From positions 33,161,501 to 33,225,500 of the forward strand of contig BRKX01000002.1 in NCBI GenBank assembly GCA_026008535.1: a stretch of DNA of 64,000 nucleotides, written 5' to 3'. Positions 38,032 to 48,638 of the stretch are shown here, piece by piece; the stretch's first letter is position 1, and every line of letters begins with the position of its first letter. The notes under the pieces are model-generated. The model worked only from the letters and a program-made list of their open reading frames with translations. It ran no database searches and was not told where the DNA came from. This DNA comes from Perilla frutescens (Eukaryota > Streptophyta > Magnoliopsida > Lamiales > Lamiaceae). The translations under genes and the position numbers were made by a program.

Positions 38032-38689
38032 TGATGTGATCCTCGCCGGCATACGACAAAGACAGCAGATGTTTTAATCCAGGATTGTAGCAGATTCCAC
38101 GGAATGGATGGATGGATCCAAACCCTAGCCTCTCTAAGATGTCAAACCTCGAACACGATGTAGTCGAGACCCTCGATCAATTGGAAACACGAACTTGGAT
38201 TGGATGATGACGCCACAAACGGGAATGCGAATCCGTTTGATAAGTCGATTGAATCTCACGCTGTGTTGTGAAACTCGAATAACTCTCTTAGAGAGAAAAG
38301 TGAATAACTCACGGTATAAAATTAATGAAATCCAAGTTGTGAAAAAAATAAGAGATTACAAGCCTTATATAGTTGGTCCAAAAATAAATAAAACCCTAAA
38401 ATCAAATCCTAGTCTAAAAGGAAATAATTAAATAAAAATCGGATAAATCCGCAACAGTCCAAATTAGCACGACTCGGGCCCCCTCGCGTCCCGGGTCGCG
38501 CTGTAGCTCGCGCCAGACCCAAAGTAACACACGTCACGGGCGCGACCAGTATGTTTGCGCCATCGCTCGCGCTGTAACTCGTGCCCATTGGCGCGACAGT
38601 TTCACTCGCTCCAGGACTCGCGCTGCCACTCGCGCCAGCCTTCCCGCATGCTCGAACTCGATCATCGGCACCCCTTTAGGATCGTATCA
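38032..38689 (-). repeat. 5' LTR of the gag-only retrotransposon
   Basis: This is the same 658-bp sequence as 36066-36723. On the minus strand it precedes the tRNA primer site. Confidence 0.92.
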
Positions 38690-39045
38690 CCCAATTTGGA
38701 TGAAGACATTCGGCTCAAGGCATTTGACTTGTTTGACACCAAGTCAAAAAAAGATGGTTTTTTAAATATGACTGTTGAGGAATGAGCTAATTGGATAGCT
38801 TACAAGATTAGAGAATATGGATCCTTTGGGTCATATTTTACATACTATGCTATCGTTTTATTATTATTTTCTTGGTTATATTCTTAGGATTTCTAATGAT
38901 CATGTATTTGAACTTATGAATTACATTTTTTTATTATTATTTTATTTATTTGTTGATTTAAACTATATGCATTTGAATGTATTTCCTATTTAACATATTC
39001 GTAGCGTCTTTGATCAAGACTCCATTCACATTTTTTATATGCAAC

Positions 39046-40498
39046 ATGGAAAATCATGAAATATTGGAAGAAGAAATAAAAGAAGAAGAAATGGAAGAAG
39101 AAATAGATGAGGAAGATGAGATGGAACTTTACGAAAATGTTAGGCTCTTGATGTTGGCAATTAAGACAGTGATAATTTTATTAGGAAAAATTGTTATGAT
39201 AAGGCGGTGTATTGAACGTTCTTTGCAGCGACGACCAATTACTAGAAATGGATATCATTTTGTTACTAATATGATTGAAGGAGATCCACAAAGTTTTCGA
39301 CAGTTTTATAGGATGTATCCTAATGCGTTTATGAAGTTATGCTCTATCATTAGAGAGAAAACTCATCTAGAAGATACAAGATACATATGTGTTGAAGAAA
39401 TGGTGGCAACATTCTTGATCATTGTTGGGCACAGCGACAGATATTGTAATGTTCTCCAAAGATTCGGTCGTTTACATTTTGCTACTAGTCAAAATTTCAA
39501 CAAAACCTTAAGGCATTGAACACCATAGCACCGAACATGATGGTTAAGCCGTCTATATGGATCCCTGCTACAATTCAGGAAATTACAAGATTTATGCCTT
39601 TCTTTAAGGTATGGATCCTTTATTATGTAACGTATTTCAAATGTTTTAGTTTTCTTGTCTTATATATTCACTTTATTTTAGGATTGCATCGGAGCTATAG
39701 ATGGAACTCATATCCCGGCAATGGTACCAGGCCTAGAAGTAAGCAGCTTTCGTAACCGTCATGGTATGCAATCGCAGAATATTTTGGCAGCTTGCAACTT
39801 TGATTTGCAGTTCATATATGTGCTTAGTGGGTGGGAAGGTTCGACACATGACTCCAAACTTTTAAATGGTGCATTGTCAAGAAGAAACGACCTTCATGTG
39901 CCTCAAGGTACCATATTTTATAATTGTATTTTTTTAATAGTGAAAAGCTAACTAATTGAAAAATATTTTAATTGTTTTTTTAGGTAAATATTTTATAGTG
40001 GATTGTGGATTTGCTAATAGACATCAATTTTCAGCTCCATTAAGTGGTGTTCGATATCATTTAAAAGATTTTGGTGGTCAAGGTCGTCACTCCAGAAATA
40101 CAAGTGAATTATTTAATCTTCGTCATGCATCATTAAGAAATGTGATTGAGAGAATTTTTGGTGTCTTCAAATCACGATTCACAATTTTCAAAATCGCGCC
40201 TCCATTCTCATTTCAAACACAAGCAGAATTAGTATTATTTTGTGCTGGTTTACATAATTTTCTCTGGAAAGAGTGCTGTTCTGATGAATTTCCAGTGGAA
40301 TATGAAGGAGATCAAGATTTACCACCTCTCGATACGAAAGAAGAAAATTTGGAATGACTATCCCAAAGCCAACTGCAACAAAGACCGGAAGCTAATGCAT
40401 GGAGAATGAGTATTGCTAATGCTATATGGGAATCGAGGCCCATGTATAATGGTAATGGAAATGAAGATGATGAGACCGAAGATGGGAATGCTGAGTAA
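39046..40498 (+). pseudogene. PIF/Harbinger DDE transposase of element A, broken
   Basis: The exons correspond to those of element B: 39046-39608, 39682-39907 and 39984-40498. The N-terminal region (from MENHEIL, with RRPITRNGYHFV and MIEGDPQSFRQFYRMYP) precedes the DDE nuclease. The catalytic words are AIDGTHIPA, LSGWEGSTHDSKLL and NVIERIFGVFKSRF. A single missing A near 39508-39512 (TTAAGG against TTAAAGG in B) shifts the frame, and TGG has become TGA at 40355-40357. Introns of 73 and 76 bp are conserved in position with B. The gene is inactive as read. Confidence 0.88.
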
Positions 40499-40803
40499 TG
40501 ATTTTTTTTTATGGACTATAGTTTTATTGATATTTTATAAACAATTTGTGCATGTTGTGTCTAATTTTATGAACAATTTGGATAACAATTTTTTTTTGTT
40601 GTATTTTTTCTTAATAAATTATGTTCGTAATTTTGTATCTAATCAAGCATCGTACTGAACAAATAAAACGAAATGGAAAAGCGGACTTGATCAACATAAA
40701 TGACATAGACATTGTTCAAAATACAATTATTCAACATAAAATACAAAATAAAATAATAGAGTAATTGTTCAATACCGAAAATGTAAAAAAAAAAGGATAA
40801 TTG

Positions 40804-40920
40804 CAGCGGTCATTGGATCCCAGCGGCGGCTGGGAATCCAAGTCGAGGCCAAGGCCAGCGCACGCTGGCTCCCAGTGCCGGCTGGGATGGAGGGCCGAGA
40901 GTTCTTCCAGCGACGGCTGG
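40804..40920. repeat. Palindrome cluster A2 in the middle of Harbinger A
   Basis: Five related words occur: GCAGCGGTCATTGG (40804), CCAGCGGCGGCTGG (40820), CCAGCGCACGCTGG (40855), CCAGTGCCGGCTGG (40872) and CCAGCGACGGCTGG (40907). They lie between the 3' ends of the convergent transposase and ORF3. Confidence 0.8.
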
Positions 40921-41164
40921 GAACATCAAGCAAGCATCTTCCAACGATCCATACCTATACAACACACAAACACCAACAATCAACCCAATGCAAAAAAAAA
41001 CATAAACATCAACAAATCCAACAACAATCCACACAAAAATTCCAACAACAATCCAAACAGTGCAATAATCATCAAACATAACATTAAACATCAAATATAA
41101 CATTAATATAAACCAAATAATGTAACAATCAAAGTATAATCCAAGAAATGCAAGCAACAAACCA

Positions 41165-42546
41165 TTAATCTTGAGGTGGTGGCTGTGGTGGCGGATAGAA
41201 GACAGTCCAAGCATCCCACTAAGTCTGTAAGGATGCAATTTGTTGATCATGCGCGTCAAACCAAGCGTTTATCTCCTGCCTCTGCGCGTTAAACATATTG
41301 TGGATCCCATGCCTCAGTAATCTAAAGGAAGTGTCGATATAATCCCAAAATGACACAAGATCATTCTGGAATCATGCATAGAAATCTCCCGATATGTTAA
41401 CAGGAGGTTGTTGTTCAGGTAATCGCTCTTCCTCCTCCTCTTTCTCTTCCTCTTCCTCCATCTCTTCATCTTCATTACCTCCTTCATTACCACTAGTGGA
41501 TGGGCCGACAACAGGATCACCCTGCCTCTTAGCAATCTCGAAGCACACGTACTTGCTCACACATTGCCTCTTTGCATGGGAAACTAACGTGTGCCGATCA
41601 GAAATTATCTGAGCTTCTTTTAGCTCACTAAAATCAATCAAATACGGCCTAATTTCCTCATACCCCTCCTGGTGGCCCTTTGTGGCACTGAGAATCCTGA
41701 GATTATGTGCCAAACCCATCACAATAGGAGCAAGCGAAGCATGGGTTCCTGTACAAGTCTGCATCTAGCTCATAGCATTCCAAATGAAAGTTTGGAATAT
41801 AAACTTTTGTGCCTTTCAATGCACAACACAACAAATACACCTCAGTCGAGTTCATTTCATTCGCCTACTCTTTCCCCGACACATTATAAGCAATGGATTT
41901 GTGAACAATTGCCAATGACGGGTCTTTACCCATTGGACTTACCCGTATTACTCCAATTATCAAACCCAGTCAACTCAATCCAACCCGCATTAACATTAAA
42001 CGAATTGGGTTTCTCTCATACCCCGCTAGTAGGAAACCCAAAAATCATTTTCATTCTAGGCAAACTTATTTGGTAGTTTCTCCCGTTCATCCTAACCCCA
42101 ATCTTCTTGTCATTAATCACATACATAATAGACAAAAATTCATAACACAGAGATTCATAATCGGAATAATCCACATTCTTAGCAAAATATTCTAGCCCCA
42201 AAACCTTCAAATATTTAGTCACTTTTGCTATAATTTTCAAATCCTTCAACAACTTCAAATCCAAGTAACGAGGGTTTGTAACCAAAGATTCAAATTTGCT
42301 ATAAAGTTCACCCTCCCATTTAGTTTTTAGTAAAAATGGACACTCATACCTCGTCGTGAAATCCTTCTCTTCGACTTTGTGAGAGGGGCCCCGAAATTCG
42401 GATTCTTCATGCGAAGAGGCAGGGTAGTGTTCACAGCAGGGATGAACTTGAACGGTCGGCGGGGTATGGAGGCAATGGCGGCGGATGGAGTATTTGGGGG
42501 AGAAATTCACGATCTGTTCTAATTTAGGGCTCGCTGCCCATTTCAA
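41165..42546 (-). pseudogene. Harbinger ORF3 of element A, broken (Athila ORF1-like)
   Basis: The minus-strand frame 42546-42016 reads TRYECPFLLKTKWEGELYSKF, LLKDLKIIAKVTKYLKVLGLE, CYEFLSIMYVI, KKIGVRMNGRNYQISLPRMK and IFGFPTSG, then is interrupted. The remainder (41764-41372) resumes with MQTCTGTHASLAPIVMGLAHN and the acidic Glu-rich tail. Homology with the intact copy in element B runs on to about 41165. Gaps and stops in between show decay. See the entry at 48639-49958 for the intact version. Confidence 0.82.
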
Positions 42547-42556
42547 TTAATAATTC

Positions 42557-42687
42557 CCAGCGACCGTTGGAGTCCAGCGGTCGCTGGAATTTGCGAACAA
42601 CCATTTCCAGCAGCCGCTGGAGTCCAGCGATCGCTGGGACCAACCGAAACTCATTCCCAGCGGCCGCTGTCTTCCAGCGGTCGCTGG
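42557..42687. repeat. Palindrome cluster A3, upstream of ORF3
   Basis: Six words occur: CCAGCGACCGTTGG (42557), CCAGCGGTCGCTGG (42574), CCAGCAGCCGCTGG (42607), CCAGCGATCGCTGG (42624), CCAGCGGCCGCTGT (42657) and CCAGCGGTCGCTGG (42674). They are paired in three sets spaced 50 bp apart, with 17 bp between members of each pair. Confidence 0.85.
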
Positions 42688-43038
42688 GTTCAATTTTGTC
42701 CTCCATACAATGGTCGTTGTTCCAACAAGCACTGGCAAGAAGGATTTCAAACCCATTAAAATCATCCGAAATCGGTCCGAAATCCATACCTAAAGTCACA
42801 GAGACTCCATGTGGAGTCTATGAATTTTATAAATCCATAGAAATCCATAGACTTTTTAAAATCCATTAAAATCTAATAAAATCTGAATTGAATACACCCT
42901 CCTAAGACATAATTTTAGAAAATTGTGATACATTATAATTTGTATTTGGTCTTACACCAAGCTACTGAACTTTGACTATTTATTGGGAAATGTGCAAATT
43001 AACCCTCTCAAAAAGTCCAAGGGAGAATTTGCCCCTAC

Positions 43039-43403
43039 GGGCTCGTTTGATTGGCAGGACAGTAAAATTATTTGGAAATATGATTTCTATAAATGTGATT
43101 CTGAGGAAAATGAATGATATAAATTATTTATTTTATGTTTGGAACATGATAAAGAAATTATAAGGATTCTCATTTTAGTATTTTTTTAATAAAATTAATC
43201 AAGTAAGTTTATTGAGATAATTTAATAAATTGTAGATTTATAGTCTATGAATTCGATCATCATTCTCCTCCCCCAATTAAAAAAAAACTAACAATTAAGA
43301 AAATAAATAAATAAAGATAAATTATATATATATATATATATTATAAATACAAACATATGCAAACCATTGACTATAAAAAAAATTCATTAATTTACAAAAG
43401 CAA

Positions 43404-43485
<82 letters not shown>

Positions 43486-44027
43486 TGGTCAACATCATTC
43501 AAAAATAAATTGTTACTAATGTCGAATTTTATTGTTAATTATGAAGTCGAGTTGCTCATTATTTTAAGTTTGCCATTTCTCTACCATCAATTAAAAAAAA
43601 TCTGATAATCAGATTTTAGTAGGATTTTTGTTTTTTCAAATTTTCATTTTTTTGTTAAAATTCAAAACTTGATAATAAAAAAATAATAATAATCCACAAA
43701 AAATAAGATTAAAATATATTTTCAAAATTTTCAATTTTTTATTAAAAAATTATAAATACAATTTTAATAATAATTTATATAAATAATAAAAATAATGGAT
43801 AAAAAAATCGAATAATGAAAATGGTCTAACACAAGATTCCTAGAGGCAAGTAATCAGAATACCTATTCAAGTAGATATTCAAAATCCATAAAAGTTGTGT
43901 TAATTTTCTTGTTTAAGAATTCTGATTACTTTCCAAAATTCTCGAAAATTGAACCACAAACAGAAATTTAAAAATAAGGAATCAGATTACTTTTCAATGC
44001 TAGATTCCTTGCCAATTAAATGAGGCC
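43039..44027. mobile_element. MITE candidate between the two Harbinger elements
   Basis: The left end GGGCTCGTTTGATTGGCA and the complement of the right end, GGCCTCATTTAATTGGCA, are imperfect terminal inverted repeats. The interior is AT-rich, with a (TA)n run near 43324-43341 and an (ATT)n microsatellite at about 43407-43484 that has lengthened it. No coding frame; the 82-codon frame over the microsatellite is an artefact. The type is Tourist-like or hAT-like. Confidence 0.6.
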
Positions 44028-44394
44028 TAAGGTAAACATTGGGTAGGGGTGAATTTGCACATTTTCCTACTATTTATATGGTTGATTATGTGTTTCTTTA
44101 ATTGACATTGGAAGATAACTGGATTTACATTTATTTAATTTTATTTTCATGTGTGATATGACATTATAAAAATTCATATCGCATTTCCGGTTGTTCATAT
44201 GTGTTATAAAAACTGAATAATTGACTATGAGATAAATTTAATAAAAATTTAAAAGGTTAAGTATGAAATTATAAATATTTGAGGGCCGTGATATTTTTGT
44301 TAAATATATTCAAGGATCAGATATCAGATTACGATTTACCCCTTTTTTAGTCAAAGGTGAGTCATTCATTATACATGGTTTGATTTGTGTTTAA

Positions 44395-44610
44395 GGGGGT
44401 GTATTGGTTGTGGATTTCATTGGACTTTTAAAATCCAGGTGTATTCAATCCAGACTTTTAAAAGTCCAACGAAATTTTGGTGTATTCAATCCAGACTTTT
44501 AAAAGTCCAATGAAATCCTGGTGTATTGAATCACGACTTTTAAAAGTCCATCAAAATTTTGAGGTATTCAACAATCCACAGACTTTAAAAAGTCATTGAT
44601 TTCGTTGGAA
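44395..44610. repeat. Left subterminal tandem repeat of Harbinger B
   Basis: Three to four units of about 45-55 bp occur, each with GTGTATTCAATCCAGAC and GACTTTTAAAAGTCCA. The 14-base core GACTTTTAAAAGTC is a perfect palindrome. Confidence 0.82.
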
Positions 44611-44705
44611 TTCGGATGGATTTCACGTGAAAATTATGAAGGATGAAATCCGACCTCCAGACACGAGATTTCGATGGATTTGGAAAATCCGGCGAGCGTT
44701 GTGAC

Positions 44706-44849
44706 CCAGCGGCCGGTGGGTAAGCGGATTTGGGACTCCCAGCGGTCGCTCGACCCAACGGCCGTTGGAGTCGCTAAGGATGGCACCTCAGCGGCCGCTG
44801 GGTTTAAGTCGGTGATATCCCAGCGGCCGTTGGGTCGAGCGACCGCTGG
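44706..44849. repeat. Palindrome cluster B1, upstream of ORF1
   Basis: Six words occur: CCAGCGGCCGGTGG (44706), CCAGCGGTCGCTCG (44739), CCAACGGCCGTTGG (44755), CTCAGCGGCCGCTG (44787), CCAGCGGCCGTTGG (44820) and CGAGCGACCGCTGG (44836). Confidence 0.85.
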
Positions 44850-45162
44850 GCCTGGCATAATCCGCTTATAAATATTCGTTCACGGTCTTTTTTTCCTCCA
44901 CAATTTCTCCACGAACGGCAGCGGCGGCGCCTACAATCTTCATCAAGTACTCTCCATACTATTCGATTATGATTATTATTTTTAACTCGTGTATTCATTA
45001 TTGATTCGATTATGATTATTATTTTTAACTCGTGTAATCATTATTGATTCGATTATGATTATTATTTTTAACTCGTGTATTCATAGAAAACTAGTATATA
45101 TGCTGTTATTATTAATAATAAGATTATTAATAGTGTATACAACATATTATATTAGTATTATC

Positions 45163-46196
45163 ATGGGGGACTCACAACCAGATTCGAAAAAGAGGACATC
45201 TTATGAACCTTGGAGTAAGGAAGAGACTAACCTTCTGCTCGAACTTATGGTTGATGGTGCGCGTCGCGGATGGCGTGATAATAGTGGCATATTTAGCAAA
45301 GCCAATGTGGAAGAAAGAATACTTACTGTGTTTAATGAAAGACTCGGGTGTAATAGGACCTACAGTAATTATCAAAGCCGGCTCAAATGGTTTAAGAGTC
45401 GTTGGATCGGTCATTCGAACCTGTTGAAGTATAGTTCTGGTTTTGGATATGACGACAATACGAAAAAATTCACGGCTACAGATGAAGTGTGGGATGCGTA
45501 CTTATCGGTATGTATCATATTGGAAATTAATTATTATGCAATATTTTTATTTAATTAATAAAGTGAATTAATTATTTTGATTTTATTTTTTTGTAGTCTC
45601 ACCCGAAAGACACACACTTGCGATATGGAGATACCACTGATTATGAGGATTTGAGGATTGCGGTGGGTAATGGTGTTGCCGTCGGAAGAAATTCAATTGG
45701 GTTGGGAATTGCTACTGATGCAAATACATTAGGAGAAGATGAAAATAGAAATGCGCGCATAGAAGATTTAACGTTTGATCCTGAGAATGATGCGTTTGTC
45801 GCACTATCACAAGATGAGCAACCCCCGTCTAGTTTCACACCACCTTCTGGGCAGCCTGAAGTGACTAAGAGCTCCACTGAAAGACCGAAGCAAGCCAAAA
45901 GAAGTAGAACTCAGTATGAAGCAACTTCTGGCTCTAGTGAAAAGATCATGGAAGAGGTGAAAACACTGTTTGGTGAAGTTCACGGTCTCTTACTGAAAAG
46001 AGATAGCGAATTGGAGAAAAGAGAAAAAGAAAGATCGTACACTACATGGGATGTAATCAAAGAGATCCCAAATTTGGATGCAGACACTCGGATTAAGACA
46101 TTTGACTTGCTTGTCACGAAGTCCCAAAAAGATGGTTTTTTGAAGATGAGTGTTGAGGAACGAGCTCAGTGGATAGCTTACAAGATTAAGAAATAG
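45163..46196 (+). CDS. Harbinger ORF1, Myb/SANT-like DNA-binding protein
   Basis: Two exons (45163-45507, 45597-46196; GT-AG intron, phase 0) encode 314 residues. Residues about 13-115 form a Myb/SANT-like domain with spaced tryptophans (EPWSKEETNLLLELMVDGAR, RGWRDNSGIFSK, SNYQSRLKWFKSRW). A DYEDL segment and an acidic proline-rich linker follow. A basic patch (KQAKRSRTQYEATSGSS) comes next, then a charged region likely to be coiled coil (EKREKERSYTTWD). In characterised Harbinger elements this protein binds subterminal DNA and carries the transposase to the nucleus and to the ends. The same arrangement, including the adjacent transposase, supports the call. It is open throughout, unlike the copy in A. 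Confidence 0.9.
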
Positions 46197-46468
46197 GGAT
46201 ATTTTGCTTCAAATTTGATTTATTAGTATTTTTTTGATTTATTAGTATTTTTTTGGATGTCTTGTTATAATTTATGTTAATTATTTATTTGATGTTATGA
46301 ATTATGTTTTTTGATTATATAACATGTTTGGTTTATTCGAAATTAACATTATGTTTTTTTGGGTAAATTTTTTTTTATTTGTTGATTTATTAAGTTGTAT
46401 GCATTTGGATATATTTTTTATTTAACACAATTGCTGTAATCAATAAATTTTATTTGTTTAAATGCAGC

Positions 46469-47904
46469 ATGGAAAATCATGAAATATTGGAAGAAGAAAT
46501 TGATGATGAAGAGAAGACAGAATTCTATGAAAATGTTAAGCTCTTGCTATTGACAGCCAAGACAGTGTTAACACTATTAGGGGAAATTGATATGATGCGT
46601 CAGCATATTGAACGTTCTTTGCAGCGACGACCAATTACGAGAATTAGATATCATTTTGTTAGAGATATGATTGAAGGAGATCCACAAAGTTTTCGACAGT
46701 TGTATAGAATGTATCTTGATGCGTTTCTGAAGTTATGCTCTATCATAAGAGATAAAACGCCTCTACAAGATACAAAACACATATGTGTTGAAGAAATGGT
46801 GGCAACATTCTTGATCATTGTCGGGCACAACGACAGATATTGTAATGTTCGTCAAAGATTCAAGCGTTCTCATTTTGCCACAAGTCAAAATTTCAATAAA
46901 GTATTAAAGGCATTGAACATGATAGCACCGGACATGATGGTTAAGCCGTCTATACAGACCCCAGCAAAAATTCAGGATTGCACAAGATTTATGCCTTTTT
47001 TTAAGGTATGTATCATTTATTATGTAATGTATTTTAAATGTTTTATTTATTTATATCTTATTTTGACTTTATTTTAGGATTGCATCGGAGCTATAGATGG
47101 AACGCATATTCCGGCAACGATAACAGGCCGAGAAGTAAGCAGTTTTCGTAATCGTCATGGTATGCAATCACAGAATGTTTTGGCAGCTTGCAACTTTGAT
47201 TTGCAGTTCATGTATGTGCTAAGTGGATGGGAAGGTTCAGCACATGACTCCAAGCTTTTAAGTGATGCATTATCTAGAACAAATGGCCTTCAGTTGCCGC
47301 ATGGTATGTACCATATTTATAATTGTGTGTGTTTTTTTAAATAGTGTAAAGGCATTTATTTGACAAAGAATAATAAAATTATTTTGTTGTAGGTAAATAT
47401 TTTCTGGTGGATTGTGGATTTGCTAATAGACGTCAGTTTTTAGCTCCTTTACGTGGTGTTCGATATCATTTGAAAGATTTTGGTGGTCAAGGTCGTCACC
47501 CCAGAAATGCAAGTGAATTATTCAATCTCCGTCATGCATAGTTAAGGAATGTGATTGAGAGGATTTTTGGTGTATTCAAATCTAGATTCACAATTTTCAA
47601 AACCGCACCTCCCTTCTCATTTCAAATCCAAGCTGAATTAGTTTTGGCTTGTGCCGGTTTACACAATTTTCTCCGAAAAGAGTGCCGCTCTGATGAATTT
47701 CCAGTGGAATATGAAGAAGATGAAGATTTACCACCTCCTCCTCCAGAAGAAGAAAATATGGAATGGCTATCTCAAAGCCAACTACAACAAAGAACGGAAG
47801 CTAATGCATGGAGAATGAGCATTGCCAATGCTATGTGGGAAGCGAGGCCCACGTATAACGATAATGGAAATGATGATGAAACCGAAGATGAAACTGCTGA
47901 GTAA
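46469..47904 (+). pseudogene. PIF/Harbinger DDE transposase of element B, one nonsense codon
   Basis: Three exons (46469-47005, 47078-47303, 47393-47904) splice in phase into 425 codons. The N-terminal helical region has RRPITRIRYHFVRDMIEGDP and HICVEEMVATFLIIVGHNDRY. The DDE nuclease follows: first Asp in DCIGAIDGTHIPA, second in SGWEGSAHDSKLL, then KYFLVDCGFANR and GVRYHLKDFGGQGRH, with the Glu in NVIERIFGVFKSRF. The C-terminal tail is acidic. One in-frame TAG at 47539-47541 (between RHA and LRNVIE) replaces the TCA seen in A and removes the catalytic Glu. Apart from that the frame is open, so the copy is recently inactivated, or the TAG is a sequencing error. Confidence 0.9.
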
Positions 47905-48107
47905 TATTTTTTTTAATTGACTATGAAACATTGACTATAATTGGTATTTTATAAACAATTTGTGCTTATATTGTTAAATTTTTATAACGAATTTGAATAA
48001 CACAATTTTTTATAATTGTTGTGTTTTTCTTCTACAACCTGTGTATCCGATGAAAGTAGACATATAAAAATATTTGTCAAACACGTTTTATGTAAAAAAC
48101 ATAAAGT

Positions 48108-48187
48108 CCAACGGCCGCTGGTTGTGAGCGGCCGTTCGGACGGCCATAATTCAAGCCCAGCGACCGCTGACTCCCAGCGGCCGCTGG
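48108..48187. repeat. Palindrome cluster B2, between convergent gene ends
   Basis: Four words occur: CCAACGGCCGCTGG (48108), TGAGCGGCCGTTCG (near 48125), CCAGCGACCGCTGA (48157) and CCAGCGGCCGCTGG (48174). Confidence 0.82.
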
Positions 48188-48638
48188 GCTTAAATTGTGG
48201 TTTTTTTTTCCGCAATGTGTTCTATTTTATCAAAACTATTGTACGATTTATCGAAACTATTGTACGATGTTTATGTCTACTAGGTTGATATTTGTATTCT
48301 TCTTTAACACTTGATGCACCATTCAATCGTACTAAATAAGTAAAATGAAATGAAAAATAAACATGATCGAGATAAACATTGTTCACAAACATATTGTTCA
48401 ACAAAATAGAAAACACACAGTTTAACAAAGTAAAAAAAACACTACAGTTCAACGACAGAATTAAAAAAAAAACACCCAAACAATGGCAGCTGGGTCCTTC
48501 GCCTCCGGCATTTGCCTTTCTCGAGCGATCACAGTTACACGATTCACAAACACCAAAGATCAACTAAAAACCAACGGTAAACATAAACATTTATTCAAAC
48601 AATCAAAATATAATCCATAAAATGCAAAAAACAAACCA

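Larger units (their letters stand above)
36066..38689 (-). mobile_element. Non-autonomous LTR retrotransposon with gag only (TR-GAG-like)
   Basis: Two 658-bp direct repeats (36066-36723 and 38032-38689) start TG and end CA on either strand. I could find no difference between them by eye. On the minus strand the right LTR is the 5' LTR. It is followed after two bases by the initiator-Met tRNA primer site TGGTATCAGAG (38019-38029). A polypurine tract AAGAGAAGGGGAA (36724-36736) precedes the 3' LTR. Flanking 5-mers are ccaaa (left) and cccaa (right), a duplication with one mismatch; element B shows the empty site. Only a gag-derived frame lies inside, with no protease, reverse transcriptase or integrase. 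It interrupts ORF1 of Harbinger A. Confidence 0.93.
35151..38784 (+). pseudogene. Myb/SANT-like ORF1 of Harbinger A, broken
   Basis: This is homologous to ORF1 of element B. Exon 1 (about 35151-35492) has a one-base loss just after the ATG and at least three in-frame stops where B has sense codons (TAG in place of CGC, TAA in place of CAA, and another TAA). Exon 2 starts at 35580 and reads well to KEIPN at 36065, where an LTR retrotransposon is inserted. It resumes at 38690 (NLDEDIRLKAFDLFDTKS) and ends with a premature TGA near 38782. In intact relatives the protein binds DNA and helps the transposase. Confidence 0.85.
34201..42902. mobile_element. PIF/Harbinger transposon A, complete ends but degenerate
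   Basis: The left end GGGGGTGTTATTCAATTCAG and the complement of the right end, GGGTGTATTCAATTCAGATT, are terminal inverted repeats, bordered by TTA on the left and TAA on the right. Harbinger elements use 3-bp TWA targets, so one base may have changed. Inside, left to right, are tandem subterminal repeats, a palindrome cluster, a Myb-like ORF1 (+) interrupted by an LTR retrotransposon, a DDE transposase (+), a second palindrome cluster, ORF3 (-), a third palindrome cluster and the right end. Without the 2.6-kb retrotransposon it is about 6.1 kb. All three genes carry stops or frameshifts. Confidence 0.88.

Noticed and set aside
36229..38431. Two identical 78-residue frames at 36229 and 38195
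   Set aside because: Both lie within the LTRs and have no protein features; identity reflects the LTR pair.
40801..41100. Frames over the palindrome clusters (also 42547-42869, 44634-44871 and 50025-50342)
   Set aside because: Recurrent Gly-Arg-Trp and Ser-Leu-Asp words are translations of the CCAGCGGCCGCTGG repeat in different frames.
43357..43605. Frame with a long isoleucine run
   Set aside because: It is a translation of the ATT microsatellite in a MITE.
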